A stretch of 64,000 nt of DNA from Camillea tinctor (Eukaryota; Ascomycota; Sordariomycetes; Xylariales; Xylariaceae): contig MU394068.1 of assembly GCA_022578605.1 (NCBI GenBank), positions 310,001-374,000 of the forward strand, given 5' to 3'. This document shows positions 23,234 to 35,758 of the stretch, one piece after another. Made by a program: the position numbers and the translations under genes. The notes beneath the pieces are model-generated. The model saw only the letters and a program-made list of their open reading frames with translations, did not search any database and was not told the origin of the DNA. Numbering within the stretch: the stretch's first letter is position 1; each line of letters begins with the position of its first letter.

Positions 23234-26122
23234 ACACCACAACTTCACACCCATCAGCTTAGCCTGTGGGGTTGACATGGTTCTTCTTGTCACCATACGT
23301 GGTTATATGGAGGGATCACCTCAAACCACCCATGGCGGTTGAACCCTTTTTCTTTTGAGCAACGTTAGCTCGACTCGATACGAAGCTTAGCGAGCCTTGT
23401 GATCGTTGTTTATACTGCACGGCGTTTGGGGGGATATCACCTAGGTCTACGATATTTTCATGGAAAGGATTCCACTTATTCTATTTATCTCTACCCCTCT
23501 CCATCGCGGGATTAGGAGAGAGGAAGTTGTCGGTCACGATGAACGTATATTACGCGTTGTATTTTCACCCACGCACAAATATTTATGCGTAATGAACGCG
23601 AAATCAGGGTTCTCATCGACGCTGGTTTCTTTTATTATTTTTTTCTTCTTCGCACTCTTCACGGCCAAAAAAAAGAAAGCCGAATGACATCACGGGAGGG
23701 AGGGGGTGGTTGTGCTGCTACCGGCGGCCCTATCCCCATTCCATTATGGCCCGATCATCACGGATAGTACACTCGGAGGCGGTTGGGTGTTAGTAGGCAC
23801 GGCAAGGGAATGTCGTTTAGCCCTACCTAATTACCTAGGTACCTTACCTAGCTATATACACATACTAGGAACGAAAACACGCTTGGACGATGATGGGAAA
23901 TGTGATACGATATGGTATAGTGGTTGTGAGGTTAGGACAGCAACACAGGCAAAGCAACATCTTGGTCGCCACTTTTGTAGCTGGGGAAAGATGAGAAAAA
24001 ATAACACGACTTTTCTTTCCCCTCTTTCTTCTAACCTACTGGACGGCGAATACACGCAGTACCGTTCCATCACGACCGAATCAAGCGGTCGGGAGACGCT
24101 AACGAGAAAAAAAAACTTACATATACCGTCTAACAACTTCCAAATAAAAATACAAAATGCACTTGCTGATACTATTTTGCTTCCTGATCATCGTATTGTT
24201 CGTGCCTGACTTGCCCAGTTCTCATGCCAATTTTGTGATGGGGATCTACCTGCCCTTGCCTCCCAATTCCCATCCCATGTTGATCCTATGCCGGGCTTAC
24301 CAATCGATTCACCTCCACCTAACCATGACCCAGTTCCCTGGACCTGGCCTGGGGCTTTCCCACCCACCAAGAGGGGGAAACGAGACACCTCATTGCTCAG
24401 GTGCCATCTAACTACACTACACTACTTTCTGCTAGGTAACCCACGAACCCGCATTTACCGGGTCCGAAGAACCCGGATCGGCCGAAGAAATGGAAGGGAA
24501 AATGAAAAAAATGTTCACCCGTTTTTCCTTCTCTTCATCTTTCTTGCGAATATCATCTAACTTCCTAGATATCTTGGACTGCCCTACCCCTCTAGCTTGG
24601 GGTAGACTAGTAGATAGCCGAGATATATAGTAGGCACCTAATGTATGTAGGGTATGCATTTTTTTTATTACCCTGGACGTTTATTGGTTCACGTGTGGGA
24701 TGATGGGGCGTTCTTTTTTTCCTTTTTACCCCCCCAAACGCATTCGAGACCGTAAGCAGAGAGAATCCTGCCGCTCCAGTACCTAGGGAGCCTAGCATTT
24801 ACATAACTTGTCTGTCTATCCACTTCTACAGGCATAGTTGGTAGGTTTTTGTACAATACAGGACATGTATACGTGACGGTTAAGTGCGTCAGTATGATTC
24901 AATAAGTAATAAACTTAACACCCTTCCTCGGCAGTAAATTAACAACATCGAACCTTTGTTTTGCCCTACTATACTAGGTAGGTAGTCAACCTGGATACCC
25001 TGACTTCGGTAGATAAACAAAGGGGTGTGTGGTAAAACAAGAGGGGGAGGGGTAAGGGGGTGTGGACTACTTGTACACTGCATAGGAGAGGTATGCATGC
25101 AAAGCAAGTGGGAATAGGAAAGAAGGAAAATAAAAAGCATGTGCTGAGCTTGGGGTAAGCAAGTTGGGTTGCAAAGAAAAAAAGACCTGTCAGCAACCAT
25201 CAAAACCAAACCAAACTGAACCAACCAACCCCCTTATGTCTTCCCCATGACTTACTGAGGGTAATAGTAACGTGGTATAGAGAAAAGAAAAAAAACAGCC
25301 GACACGACGAATAATCGGAAGATATGAAAAAAGCAAAAAAGAAAAACCAAAGGTCTTGGCGTTTAAAACGGCAAGCCACGTTGGGAGGAAATATAGATGA
25401 GATGGTCAGTAGGTGTTATGTAGGCGAGCAAAAAGGGGGATTTGGTGTGGGGGAGAAGGAAAGAAAGTATGGACATAAAAAAAAAAGCAAGTCTGGTAGG
25501 ATGTGACCTACGTTATGTAGTGTAAATCACGGTCCAACAGCGAGAAGGAAGATGTTGTTCGACCTCTCACGAGATGAAAAAAAAATATCGGAACTTGGTA
25601 ACCTATATCAACGTAGCATCGAACCTTAGCCGCACAGCATCATGGCCAGATCAGCTGTTTTCTGCATACTGTTATACAAACGTCTTCTTTGCTTTTTCCC
25701 TCTTCGCATCACATCGCTTAATTTAGAGTTGCGTAACCGACGGAAGGATATACGAGTTAATATAGAGAGTCGAAGGAGACCAATCAAATAGCTAGCTATC
25801 CCTCTATGTTAAACTTGGGAAAGGGAAAGGCGAAGAAAAAAAAGATGGTAGGTCATGTAGTAGTATTATTGTACCTAATACTCCTTCTCCTTGGCACTGC
25901 TAGGTAAGGCAGATAGCCGACATATATCTCCTAACCTAAACTGCAAGCAAGGAAGAGAAAGAAGAAAGAAGAAGAAAAAAAACAGAAAGTCGTAACGCTA
26001 TGCAATGATGAACAAACTCCCATGTCCCATATCCCATGCAAACCCCTCCCCTATTCCCTGCTAATCCGTGTTCCTCATCGTGATACCTGAAAAAAAAAAA
26101 AGCCTGCACTGCCCCCACCGCA
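23234..26122. other. intergenic region without a supportable gene
   Basis: Purine-rich and pyrimidine-rich runs and several open frames under 170 codons with unconvincing composition. An ATG frame at 24157-24411 has a hydrophobic, signal-like N-terminus, but a competing frame over the same DNA looks equally protein-like, so neither was annotated. The right end is the 3' region of the minus-strand YJU2 gene. Confidence 0.5.
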
Positions 26123-26772
26123 TCAGACCAGCGAGGGCTTCTTCTTGATCCCGAGCGCGGCCGAGTGGTCCTTCTTCCTCTTGACCACGCGCTTGAACGA
26201 AGGAGCAGGAGCAGGAGCAGGAGCCTGCGGTGCGACACCCGCCGCCTCGCTAACGACCTTCGGTTTCGGCGGCGGCGGCATAGCCAGCGCATCCTCCTCC
26301 CGCTTGCCGCCACTCCCAGTCTCCCCATCCCCTGCCCCCTCCCCCTCCCCCTCCCCATCATCCAGCACCTCCTCCTCCACCATGCTCTCCGCGCGCCGCG
26401 CAAACAGAAACGCCCTGCGCGCCTGCTCCGCGTCGGCCCTCTCCTGCTCCTCGTCGGCCGTGGGCGGCGGCGGCGCGACCCCGACTTCGACGCCGTCCTG
26501 CCCCGCGCGCTCGACGCGCGCGTTGCGCGTGCGGATCTCGTCCAGCGCGTCCGCCACCGCCATCTCGCGCTTCGCGTCCACGGTCTTGGCCTCTAGCTCC
26601 ACCATCGCGTTGCGCTCTTCCTCCTCTTTCTCCAGCCGGTCGAGGCGCTGCTCGTCGGTCTCCTCGCGCCCGACGCGCCAGGGCTCGGTGTTGCGCTTTG
26701 CGCCCGATTCGCAGGCGTAGTCGTTGTTCTTGGGGTCGGTCTGTGATTGTAGCCCATAGTTATTAGCGAAGG

Positions 26773-26830
<58 letters not shown>

Positions 26831-27199
26831 ATTGAATAGGGGATCGGCTCACCTTGAATGTGATCTCGGCGCTGCATCTCGTGCACTTGATGTAGAACCG
26901 GAAGATCTGTATGCCCAGGTACTTCTCGTCCGGCGGCGTCTCCTTCCGCGCGTTGAACTTGCGCCCCCGGTATATGAACTCGCCGCATTTCAGGCACTTC
27001 AGGGAGAACGGGACCATGAGGCGGACGGTCTGGACTTTCGGCCCGGTCTTCTTGGGACCTCGAGTTCGCTGGATCTGGCTGGGGTCGAAGTCCGGGGGGT
27101 AGTACTTCGCTATTAGTGCGGTCAGTATTTTCTTCTTCTTCGAGGGGTCTGTAGGAAGAGCGTAGGTATAGACTTACTCAAGACTTTACGTTCCGACAT
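26123..27199 (-). CDS. YJU2: spliceosome-associated factor Yju2 / CWC16 (CCDC94 family)
   Basis: Three exons on the minus strand: 27178-27199, 26853-27109, 26123-26740, giving 298 residues. The start [18 protein letters not shown] is the highly conserved N-terminus of the family, and this decides the 3' splice site of intron 1 (CTAATAG at 27110). An alternative acceptor (CTACAG) would insert about 12 non-conserved residues. The zinc-binding core is visible: [20 protein letters not shown] and [14 protein letters not shown], followed by [13 protein letters not shown]. The C-terminal half is acidic and Ala/Pro-rich and ends in a basic [19 protein letters not shown]. Yju2 promotes the first catalytic step of pre-mRNA splicing in the Prp19-associated complex. 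Intron 2 carries a 55-nt homopolymer. Confidence 0.92.
26775..26829 (-). repeat. 55-nt homopolymer (poly-A on the transcribed sense strand) in YJU2 intron 2
   Basis: 55 consecutive T on the + strand, reading as A55 in the YJU2 pre-mRNA. It occupies half of the 112-nt intron 26741-26852, between the donor GTGAGC and the acceptor CACAG. Its exact length may be an assembly estimate. Confidence 0.9.
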
Positions 27200-28399
27200 G
27201 GTGGATTAGATGGTAAATAGCACCTGGGTGATAGAAGAAGGAAATTGATACGGCAGTGCCAGAAGCCGAGAGTCTCGGGTGACTGAAGATAGAGATAGAA
27301 ATCCTGGTATGGTAAGGTGAAGAAAGGAGGTGAAATGCAGCCTTGCGATGAGGTAGTGAACCGTGTTAGTGAACCGTGTTGGTGATTTACCTTTCCTACT
27401 ATAATTGGTGACGTTTGGTGCTAAGTTCAGCCTTTAGAAGATGTGGCGCTGAAGGTCACGTGGCTGATATCAGCCTTAATGGGTGGATCTGTTGGATCTA
27501 CCATTTAGTTGTAGGGGCTTAGCGCGCGGTGAATCTGGTTGTTGGCCTGGTCAGTGCCGATGATGCATGCCAAGCCTTTATGATGTACCTAGGTATTGTT
27601 CTCTAGTGGGTGAACGGCAGAGCAGGTTATCGACGTAACTCCTTCGGACCGTATAAGGTATGACTTGAAGAGACCAAGTCAGGTTACTCAAGTTTACTCA
27701 TCTATCGCATGCTCAAATTGATTTGTTCATTTATTTCTAAAGTACCTAGGTACCTAAGATAGCGCAGTTCCTTTCAGAAGGGGGGTTATACACAGACAGA
27801 CACACATCTCTAGCTCTGCAACATAAGACAAAGAAGCAAAATAAAATATATCCTTCACACACACCATAGTACACACACCCCAAACTAAATCTCCCCATCG
27901 ATCCGAGGAGATTTCCTGGTACCACGTAGTTTGATCAAAAAGAGATGCATGCAAGGCTGATGACGACTTTCCGGGGTAAAAAGACAGCCCATCTGTACGA
28001 GCTACCGATTGATGCAGCTCGGCGCAACCAAATGACATAATTCTGCGGTGCACTGCCGTATCATGGGGAATTACCTACTGATTAGTCTATGTCCATATGC
28101 ATCTCCATATGTATGTATGCAACTATGCAATGTAATTCTTGCAACCCCCCCCTGTCTCCCTCCTTTTCTGCCTGCCTCCCTCCCTCCTCCATCATTACAC
28201 CCTATCCATCCATGTCTAGGCCCTTTCGGATCTCGATTCCTTTAACCTCACCGGTGTAACGGAAAGGTATTGGTGCCATGCGCGTACTAGGATAAACAGG
28301 GAAAATAATCCCGTCCCCTTTAGAAACACTAAACGGCGATGATAATGGCAAATGGTAAATGGGGGCTTTTTATCGAGGGACCCTCGCCAGTGTCTCTAA
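27200..28399. other. YJU2 upstream / GCP5 downstream intergenic region
   Basis: This is the promoter side of YJU2 and the 3' side of the GCP5-like gene. It contains ACCTAGGTACCTAA near 27745 and a CCTCCCTCCTCC-type pyrimidine run near 28150-28195. No gene is visible. Confidence 0.5.
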
Positions 28400-31116
28400 C
28401 TAAACCCCTACCTCGAGCATCTCCGCCAGGATGTCCCATTTGCTCGCTGCTGCATTGCTGCTGGCTCTCGCAACCCCCCTTAGGCCGCTGCACACGAACT
28501 TCAGGTGTTTATCAAGGTCCGCCCGAACCTCTTTGAGCAGTTCGGCATAGCTTTTGTTTGACTCTTGCATCATCGCGCCTGGGTCCTGCTCCAATAGGAA
28601 AGTTTCATCCTCCTCTTCGCTAGTCTTCACGTATCTCGCCTTCCCCGCTTTCACTGGCGATGAGGACATGACGGACAACCGCGATATCTCTTGCGCCTCC
28701 TCCGTCAACCTTTCGGATTCGAGCCTCCGTCCTTCCTCGAGCTTGATGGCGAGGTCGAATATATCGAGGATGCACTCGTGGATCGGGTCTAGCTTGCTAC
28801 CTAGGCATGTCTCGTCGATCATGCGTTTGGCGAATGCCGCATGTGCTATGATCATCCCATCTACGTCTTCTGCTTGCTGTAGCTCTTCGTGGAACTTGGC
28901 CGTGAGTGGCGTAAGCACCAGGGTAGATAAGTAGGAATGAAGGGTATTGCAAAACCAGAGCAACCTATACCGGAGACGGCAGTAGATAGCTTGTTCAGGG
29001 GTGCTAGCGACGGTTATGTCAGACATTAAGCGATGTCTGCAAATGACGTAGTTGGCCCGCCGGAGTTGGAGCAGGAACGTGAATACAGATTGATACTGAG
29101 CTAGGGTCTCATCAGACAGGATGATGCGTGTCGGCCAAGATAGCCGATAAGTCACCTTGATGAACGGCAGGCCTGCCCGTACCGATTTCCGAATCTCGTT
29201 AACATTTCCCGGTTTATAGTCTGGTGGCACGCTAACACCTATGCGATAAGCATCCATCAGGTTCCCGAACGCCTCATACGCCTGCTCGGTTAGACTAAAA
29301 CGATCGTGCCAGTTCGAGTTTAACAAGTCCATGTTGTTGAACACGGCAGAACAAAACTCGTCGGAACGCGAACCATCCGACATGAGGTAAATATTCTGAA
29401 GGACCCCTAGCACGGGCTGCAGGCTATAAGCTTGGAACAGGGTCTGTCGTAGCGTAGCTGAGGCAGCGTGGTGCTTGCTCTGTATCCACTGTTCGAAAAG
29501 ATTGTTGAATACTTCGGGGAAAAGCGCAAAGTTTCCATGGTCAGAGGTGAGGTCTACGTCAAATCGGAGAGGCGGCTCTGGCATTTGGTTCTTTGTTGAC
29601 TTATATTTTCCGAGGAGCTTTAGAACGACAACACTTTTTCCCGTCGTGAATATCTTGGATGCTGCTGGTTGTAGAAATCTCGGGGCATACAACGCTCCAT
29701 CGGGGGTCCTTCGTAGCTTGAATCTATCCGTCCAGACCTGTCGCTTGGGAAGCTCGGCTAGAGATCCAGACACGAAGAAGATCTTGTCCTTTTCAATGAG
29801 TTCGCCGGTTTCCATCCAAAGCCGGATCGGTCTAAGGTAGATTTCGAAGCACTCGAAGAATAATTCACTGAGAAATTGGTACACAGGTATATCTCCCTCT
29901 AGCTGGGTAACACTGGCTGCATCGAAAAGGAGTTCTAGGTAGTGAAATGGGTGAGGATGTTTGGTTCGATGAAGCAGCTGGATGATATCCGAGAGGGCTG
30001 ATAAAGGCCGTAAAAGGGGTTCAGTGTCGGCGGAGATCCTTGCGAGACTCACAATAACCTCCTGCTGAGTTCCAACGTACCGGGCCTGCATCCTGGATAT
30101 TTCCTTGTCAAATGATCTTAACCGATTCTCCACGGCATCCTGGAACGCCTGCAACAGTGTAATTTTCTGGGGATGCTTTGAGAAGGCGCGCAGTACAAAT
30201 AATTGGCGTCCAGCTTCTCCGAACGAGTTGAGCAATGATTTGTAGACTTCCCAAGAAGCATGGGTGAATTGATACTTTAGCGATGGCGCCCCCTGTTCAT
30301 TGAACAAGTTGTTCTCAACACCGCCTAGCATGAAAAGAACCTCACGAACAGCCTGAATCTCCGTAATGGCTATCTTGTGAGATCTCCCCACAGCATCTCT
30401 TGGTACTGCGCTAATTCTCCAGGCTTGAGTTTTCCGAACCTCCTCGAGACCATTGGTATCTGGCGAAATGTCCAGGTAATCCGTCGGGCGTTTTCGATAT
30501 TGCGCCTCGATGCTTGACGGAGATGTCTCCTCTGATCCCGCGGAGCCGTTAGACCTGTCGTCCGCATAGTCCTCGTCGGAGCTGTACTCTCCAAAATGAA
30601 CGTTCTTCCATAGATCACGCTCCTCATACCACCCGTCTTCTTTGGCGATATCATCCCATTTCAGAAGCGGTCCCGGGTCCTCATCTGGCGCTTTTAGCAA
30701 TTCAAGGTCAGACAGCTTGGACTTCTGGATAGGCTGATCAGAAAGCTGGAGTAGAAAGTTGAGGGCTTCAGGGGCCCATTTGTGAGAGTATTGCGAAAGG
30801 GCATCTAAACGCTCCCTGAGAGCGTCGGCTAGGCCATCTCGATTGACAACCCTGAAGTGCTCCTCGTATCCATCGAGGGCCTCCTCTACCTCGAAATGAT
30901 TTGTGCGTAGGTAGCTATGATGGCGTAGCCTTCGTAGGCTAGTCTCTCTTAGAGCATTGAAACGATCTGCTTCTGACTACAATGGGTGAAAATGATAGCG
31001 CCTTAGTGTTGATCATATCTCATATGAATGAAGTTAATGCCTACCTGGTTCGAGGTTGATGTGATGACTTCGATCAACTCCTCCGTCAGAGCACTCAGCT
31101 TTGCAGCGAAACCCAT
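28400..31116 (-). CDS. gamma-tubulin complex component, GCP5/Mod21-like (Spc97/Spc98 family)
   Basis: Two exons on the minus strand: 31045-31116 (MGFAAKLSALTEELIEVITS...) and 28400-30976, giving 882 residues. The join is in phase 0 across a 68-nt GT-AG intron. The protein has an acidic linker (EYSSDEDYADDRS) and then the helical Spc97/Spc98 N-terminal domain: QFTHASWEVYKSLLNSFGEA, GDIPVYQFLSELFFECFEIY and LRPIRLWMETGELIEKDKIF. The C-terminal domain includes YRLSWPTRIILSDETLAQYQ and SVFTFLLQLRRANYVICR. These proteins build the gamma-tubulin ring complex that nucleates microtubules at spindle pole bodies. The KWDDIAKEDGWYEERDLW element and the length point to the GCP5 class rather than GCP2/3, which is recall of the family and was not aligned. 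The C-terminal domain is followed by a tail with an acidic stretch (KTSEEEDETFLLEQDPGA). Confidence 0.8.
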
Positions 31117-32254
31117 TTTGTCTTTTACATATAGTGTAGATGCTATGCGCTGATCGGAGCAAATACCCAAAGAGATAAGTCGTGGTAGATAAACTTGGGG
31201 TACGGAGAGGGGATTGGCATAAAGCTTGGGCGACGCATTGACTTCAATTAATGAGATGCAGTGTAAGTGCTTATACTAAGTAAAGTATCGGAAGTGGTAG
31301 AATATCTAAAGTTAGATACGGAGTTGATGTATTGTAGCCCTGGCCGTTAGTCTGTTTTATCACGATATGCATCTAAGTATGTATTGTAAATATCTTAGTA
31401 TAGAACATGTACGGAGTACGTACCTAAGTAAAGTATAATCCATGCGTATTTGGTATTTGGCTCTGTACATGGTGTATGTACCTACTCCGTCAGTCCGTAC
31501 ATAGCATGCACGCGTTGACGCGTGATTGTGCTTATCAGTAGGCAACTTGGCAAAATTTACCTACTTCAAGTTACCCAGACAGCTACGGTAGAGCCCCCCT
31601 GCATACATAATCGCTGTATAATGCTACCTTGCCTTTCTTGGTAGGTAAGACAGGTACATATTTTAGACAGTGCGACCTAGGTCAAGACTAACTCAGAACC
31701 CATACAATTTATGCGACTTACAGTTGAGCATTTACTCTACATTCACACGGTACTGTTAGTATAGATACAAAATTATTCTCCTTTTCCCAGATCTCCCGCC
31801 CACAGGTTATCGGGTGCCCCCCCTTGTGCACCAGTTGACGTTGCACAATTAGATTTTCCGAACGTCTTACTAAACTTTTCTTATCCATTTCCAGGCCCGG
31901 GCTTGAAGGCGTGGCCAAAGGTTTCGTGTTTCTTGTACCTTACCTACATATATGAAATACAGTTTCTCGACAACTTCACTGCTCCTCCTCTCCTCCCCCC
32001 TCAATACCTCTATTCGATAGAGCCAGAACATTACGTCCTGGTTCACTTCCCTGAGTCATTCATTAATGTTCAAGTTCTTCTGACATTGCCTCTTTTTTTC
32101 TATTTTCCGATTGCTTCATTTATACCCGTTTTGCATCCCACCGGATATTCCGTCTTTATTCTTCTTCTTTTGCCCCGTCTTTTTATTTTATTTTATTAGA
32201 TACCACTTAACACCATCTGAGTTCATGACCGCAATCCGATAACTGCTTTACAAC
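31117..32254. other. intergenic region between GCP5-like and MNT1 genes (divergent promoters)
   Basis: AT-rich with GTAC-containing palindromic words (31400-31520). A pyrimidine-rich leader precedes the MNT1 start (31970-32210). No gene is visible. Confidence 0.5.
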
Positions 32255-33615
32255 ATGGCCATCGCAAGGCCGGTTCGCGCCTTGGCGCTAGCCGCCGTTA
32301 TGGTGTTCTTTTTCTGTCTATACACGCTTTTCCGACCTGGTCAAGATATATCGAGTACCGCCGATTTCCACGGCACCATTCCTAGGGACCCCAATCTAGA
32401 TCGTATGTTTCTTGTCTCGCCGCTCTCCCTGTCTCTATCTAACCTCTATCCAGCCACGGGGGAGCCTGAAGGCAAACTCGTTCGTGCGACGGAAGGCTAT
32501 GCGCCCGGCGTAGCTGGTACCGCCCGAATCCCCGCTACCCTCCTAGCCCTCGTCCGGAACGAAGAACTCGAAGGAATGCTGCAGTCGATGCATGATCTCG
32601 AGCGAACATGGAACTCCAAATTCAACTACCCCTGGACCTTCTTCAATGACGTGCCCTTCACCGAGGAATTCAAGCGCAAGACCAAGGCAGCAACCAAGGC
32701 AGAATGCAGATACGGTACGGTGGTGTAGATAAATGCCTCCTTGGTATATGTGACATTTGCTAACGAAGATTGGGCAGAGGTCATTCCGAAGGAGCATTGG
32801 GAAGTCCCCTCGTGGATCAACGACGACCTATACAAGGAATCTGTCAAGATACTCCAGGAAAACGACATTCAGTACGCAGACAAGCTATCGTACCACCAGA
32901 TGTGTCGTTGGAACAGCGGCCTTTTCTACAAGCACCCTGCCCTGAAAGACATACAGTACTACTGGCGGGTCGAACCCAAGGTACATTTCTTCTGCGATGT
33001 GGACTACGACGTTTTCCGGTATATGCAGGACAACAACAAGACCTACGGTTTCACCATCACCCTGTATGATGCGCCCAAATCGATCCCCACCCTATGGCCC
33101 GAAACATCCAAGTTTATCTCCCAACACCCGGAATACTTGCACGAGAACAGGGCGGAGGAATGGTTAACAGACCGAACACGCCGTCCCATCCACAATGACC
33201 AAGCAAACGGCTACTCAACCTGCCACTTCTGGACTAATTTCGAGATTGCGGACATGAACTTTTGGCGGAGTCAGGCATATGAAGATTATTTCAACCATCT
33301 AGACCGAGCCGGTGGTTTCTTCTACGAACGGTGGGGAGATGCGCCGGTACACAGCATTGCTCTAGGCCTGTTCGAGGACAAGAGCAAGGTCCACTGGTAA
33401 GATGCACCGCTTGATTTGACAATGCACTAAGTAATTAATTGCTAACTTGGCGGCCCAGGTTCCGTGATATCGGATACCAACACATTCCCTTCTTCAATTG
33501 CCCCAACTCTCCCAAGTGCAGAGGCTGTGTGACGGGACGTTTGACGGATGGTGAAGCCTGGCTCAACAAGGAAGACTGCCGGCCGAATTGGTTTAAGTTT
33601 GCGCACATGGACTAA
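32255..33615 (+). CDS. alpha-1,2-mannosyltransferase, KRE2/MNT1/KTR family (GT15)
   Basis: Four exons: 32255-32402, 32454-32714, 32778-33396, 33459-33615, encoding 394 residues. It is a type II Golgi protein: short cytosolic MAIARPVR, one membrane anchor (about residues 8-26), a stem, then the GT15 catalytic domain. Family hallmarks are visible: TFFNDVPFTEEFKRKT, SYHQMCRWNSGLFYKHPALK, YYWRVEPKVHFFCDVDYDVF, FWTNFEIADMNFW and DRAGGFFYERWGDAPVHSIA. The C-terminus has the conserved cysteines of FFNCPNSPKCRGC. Members transfer alpha-1,2-linked mannose from GDP-mannose onto O- and N-linked glycans. Intron 1 (51 nt, GTATGT...CTAAC...CAG) has no stop and keeps frame, so unspliced RNA would insert 17 residues in the stem. 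It is convergent with the WDR83 gene. The closest named homologue is probably Mnt1/Kre2. Confidence 0.92.
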
Positions 33616-33967
33616 GATGTGATGACTTTTTTATTTTTGAAATAGGAGGACAGTTCTATGGCGGTGGTTAATAACTGCAGTAAGGTCCTGGGTAGTCCCA
33701 AAACGGATATTGGTTAGCATGGTGGTTCGGGGTGTTCTCGGCGTAGAGGGTTGTATGACCAAGAGGCGGATTGTTTTGTGTCGGAACAGGTATATCGTGG
33801 TATAGTTCGACCACTACTGTACAAATCCAGGTTTAGGGATTGTATTCTCTTAGTGCTCTTGAAGCAAAACCGCCCTGAATTCCTTTTTTGGTACCCGTAT
33901 CCAAGACATGTTCAATGAAATAAATAACTAAATGAATAAATAAATAGTAAAACGCCTGCCCTTTTGC
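33616..33967. other. convergent 3' intergenic region of MNT1 and WDR83
   Basis: About 350 bp between two convergent stop codons, AT-rich with AATAAA-like words (AAATAAATAAC and ATAAATAAATAG near 33918-33945) suited to polyadenylation. No gene is visible. Confidence 0.5.
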
Positions 33968-35142
33968 TTAATGGTAACCGAACACGGTGACGATACCAGA
34001 GGTGCCGCTGATGCAGAACTGATCCCCAAACCCATCCTCTCTCCATGCCATGCAGCTGATTACATTACTACGCTCTTTCTCTTTGCCATCCTTCCCAATG
34101 AACTTCTTCTTGGGCTCGGATCCGACCGGGCCCCATGGCACTCGTACTTTTGCTTTCAGGTTGCCCGAGAGGATATCCCATACCCAGAGCCTCCCTTCGC
34201 CGCTCTGACTCGGGGGAGTCACCATCTCATCCCCTACAAGCACGTACTGCTCCTTACCACCCAGCATGGACTGGATACGCAGATTCTCGTTCTTCCACTC
34301 GGGATCGCTATACGTCTTCAAGCAGCCACCGCTCTCGCGATCCATCAGCCGCAGCTTGCTATCGAGCCCACCCACCAGCACCGCCTTCCCGTCTTTCGTG
34401 AGGCACAAGCTCGTCACGCTGGGCCCGACCACATCGGTGACGCACCGCCCCACGCGCACATCGTACGTGCGCACGCGCCCGTCCACGCTCCCGCTCACGA
34501 TCTCCGCCCCCCGCACCGCCACGCACGACACCGCGTCCCGCGCCTCGCCCAGCACCTGCACGGGTTTCCCCGCCCCGCTGCGCACGTCCCACACGCGCAC
34601 GCTCGCGTCCAGGCTCCCGCTCACGAGGAGGCTGTCGTCCTCCCCCCCGAAGGAAACGCAGTTCACCCGCGCGCTGTGGCCCCCGAAGCGCCGCAGCGTT
34701 TGCGCCGACGCCACGTCCCAGAGGAACACGCTGCGGTCGCCCCCCGACGAGGCGAACCGCGCGTTGTCCGTCGACACGCTGAGCGAGAGGACTTCGTACC
34801 CGTGCGCGGCGTAGGTCTGAATCAGACGCCCTTGCGGCGTGGGGGGCGAGGGGAGTTTCTTCGAGGAGAGGTGCGAGGAGGACGGGTGGATGGCCGTGCT
34901 GGGCTGTGGGTTGTAGAGCCGGATCGAGCGGTCGGAGGACCCGGCTAGGATGTAAGTCCCCGGCGAGGCGGAGTAGGCGAGCGCGTGGACGGGTCCTGGG
35001 AGGGTTAGTCGGGGGTGGTTCGTTTGGAAGGGAGAATGGATAGGACGAAGAGAGGTTTTGTGGTAAAGGTAGTAGAGTAGAAAGAGAAAATCTTACCGTT
35101 CGAACCCAGGAGATGGGCTACGGGCTTGTCGGGAAAAGCCAT
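33968..35142 (-). CDS. WD-repeat protein WDR83 / MORG1
   Basis: Two exons on the minus strand: 35097-35142 (MAFPDKPVAHLLGSNG) and 33968-34995, giving 357 residues. The split glycine codon joins in phase across a CCCAG acceptor. WD repeats can be read in order: GSSDRSIRLYN, SSGGDRSVFLWDV, SGSLDASVRVWDV, SGSVDGRVRTYDV, VGGLDSKLRLMD, GRLWVWDI and a terminal SGTSGIVTVFGYH. This matches the seven-blade MORG1 propeller. Human WDR83 is a MAP-kinase scaffold and is also found in spliceosomes; the role in filamentous fungi is not established. The gene is about 40 residues longer than human WDR83 because of a Ser/Pro insert after the first visible repeat (HPSSSHLSSKKLPSPPTP). It is very GC-rich, and is head-to-head with PET127. 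Confidence 0.85.
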
Positions 35143-35758
35143 GATTATATATAGTCCATGTTTATATCATGGGTTGGGTTTTGGAAAGATGGCAGGTTAC
35201 TGCTGAATCTCTCCTATGACTTGGTAGAGCTTGAAGATGTAGGTTAGTGGTTAGATATGGTTGTATGAATAAGTTGAAGTTATCGGACACTAATAAGATC
35301 AATTCATAGGCTTGTGTAATATAGTAGGTTAGCAGGTTAGGTACAATAAGGTATGTATGCAGTGAGATGTAGGTAGTATTTACTACTATGTACTAGTAGC
35401 ACTTTATGTACGTAGGTACATACATAGCTCACACATCCATGCATATGTACATATGTACCTAGAACTGCCCCTCCAATAGATAGAAAGATAAGTAGTTTAT
35501 CGTGGGGTTTATCATTATCGATACTAAGGATAACCATCAATTTTTTTTTCTTTCCCTCCAATCATTGCCCCGTCGCGAACTTTCTCTACCTCTACTTCTA
35601 GTTTAGGGAATTTGTGAATTTTCTCTCTCTCTCCCATCCTCTCTCTCTTTTTCATTTTCACCTCCCACACCTTTTCATAAAAAGGTTTCCAAGTCGCATT
35701 GTATATCAAGACATCATCAATATTGTCTGTGTTGGAAAATATCAAGCTAGTCTTTGCA
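35143..35758. promoter_or_regulatory. shared upstream region of WDR83 and PET127
   Basis: A 616-bp divergent intergenic segment. It has CTCTCTCTCTC pyrimidine tracts (35622-35650) on the PET127 side and GTAC/ATGTAC palindromic words (35385-35465) in the middle. The frame upstream of the PET127 ATG is open but lacks an ATG, so the initiator at 35759 is preferred. Confidence 0.45.

Noticed and set aside
24157..24411. 84-codon frame with a hydrophobic N-terminus resembling a signal peptide
   Set aside because: A second frame over the same bases looks equally protein-like, the C-terminal part is compositionally random, and no upstream promoter or homologous family was recognised.
33971..34948. 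325-codon plus-strand frame opposite WDR83
   Set aside because: Shadow of the GC-rich WD-repeat gene: composition is His/Arg/Pro/Ala-heavy with no domain.
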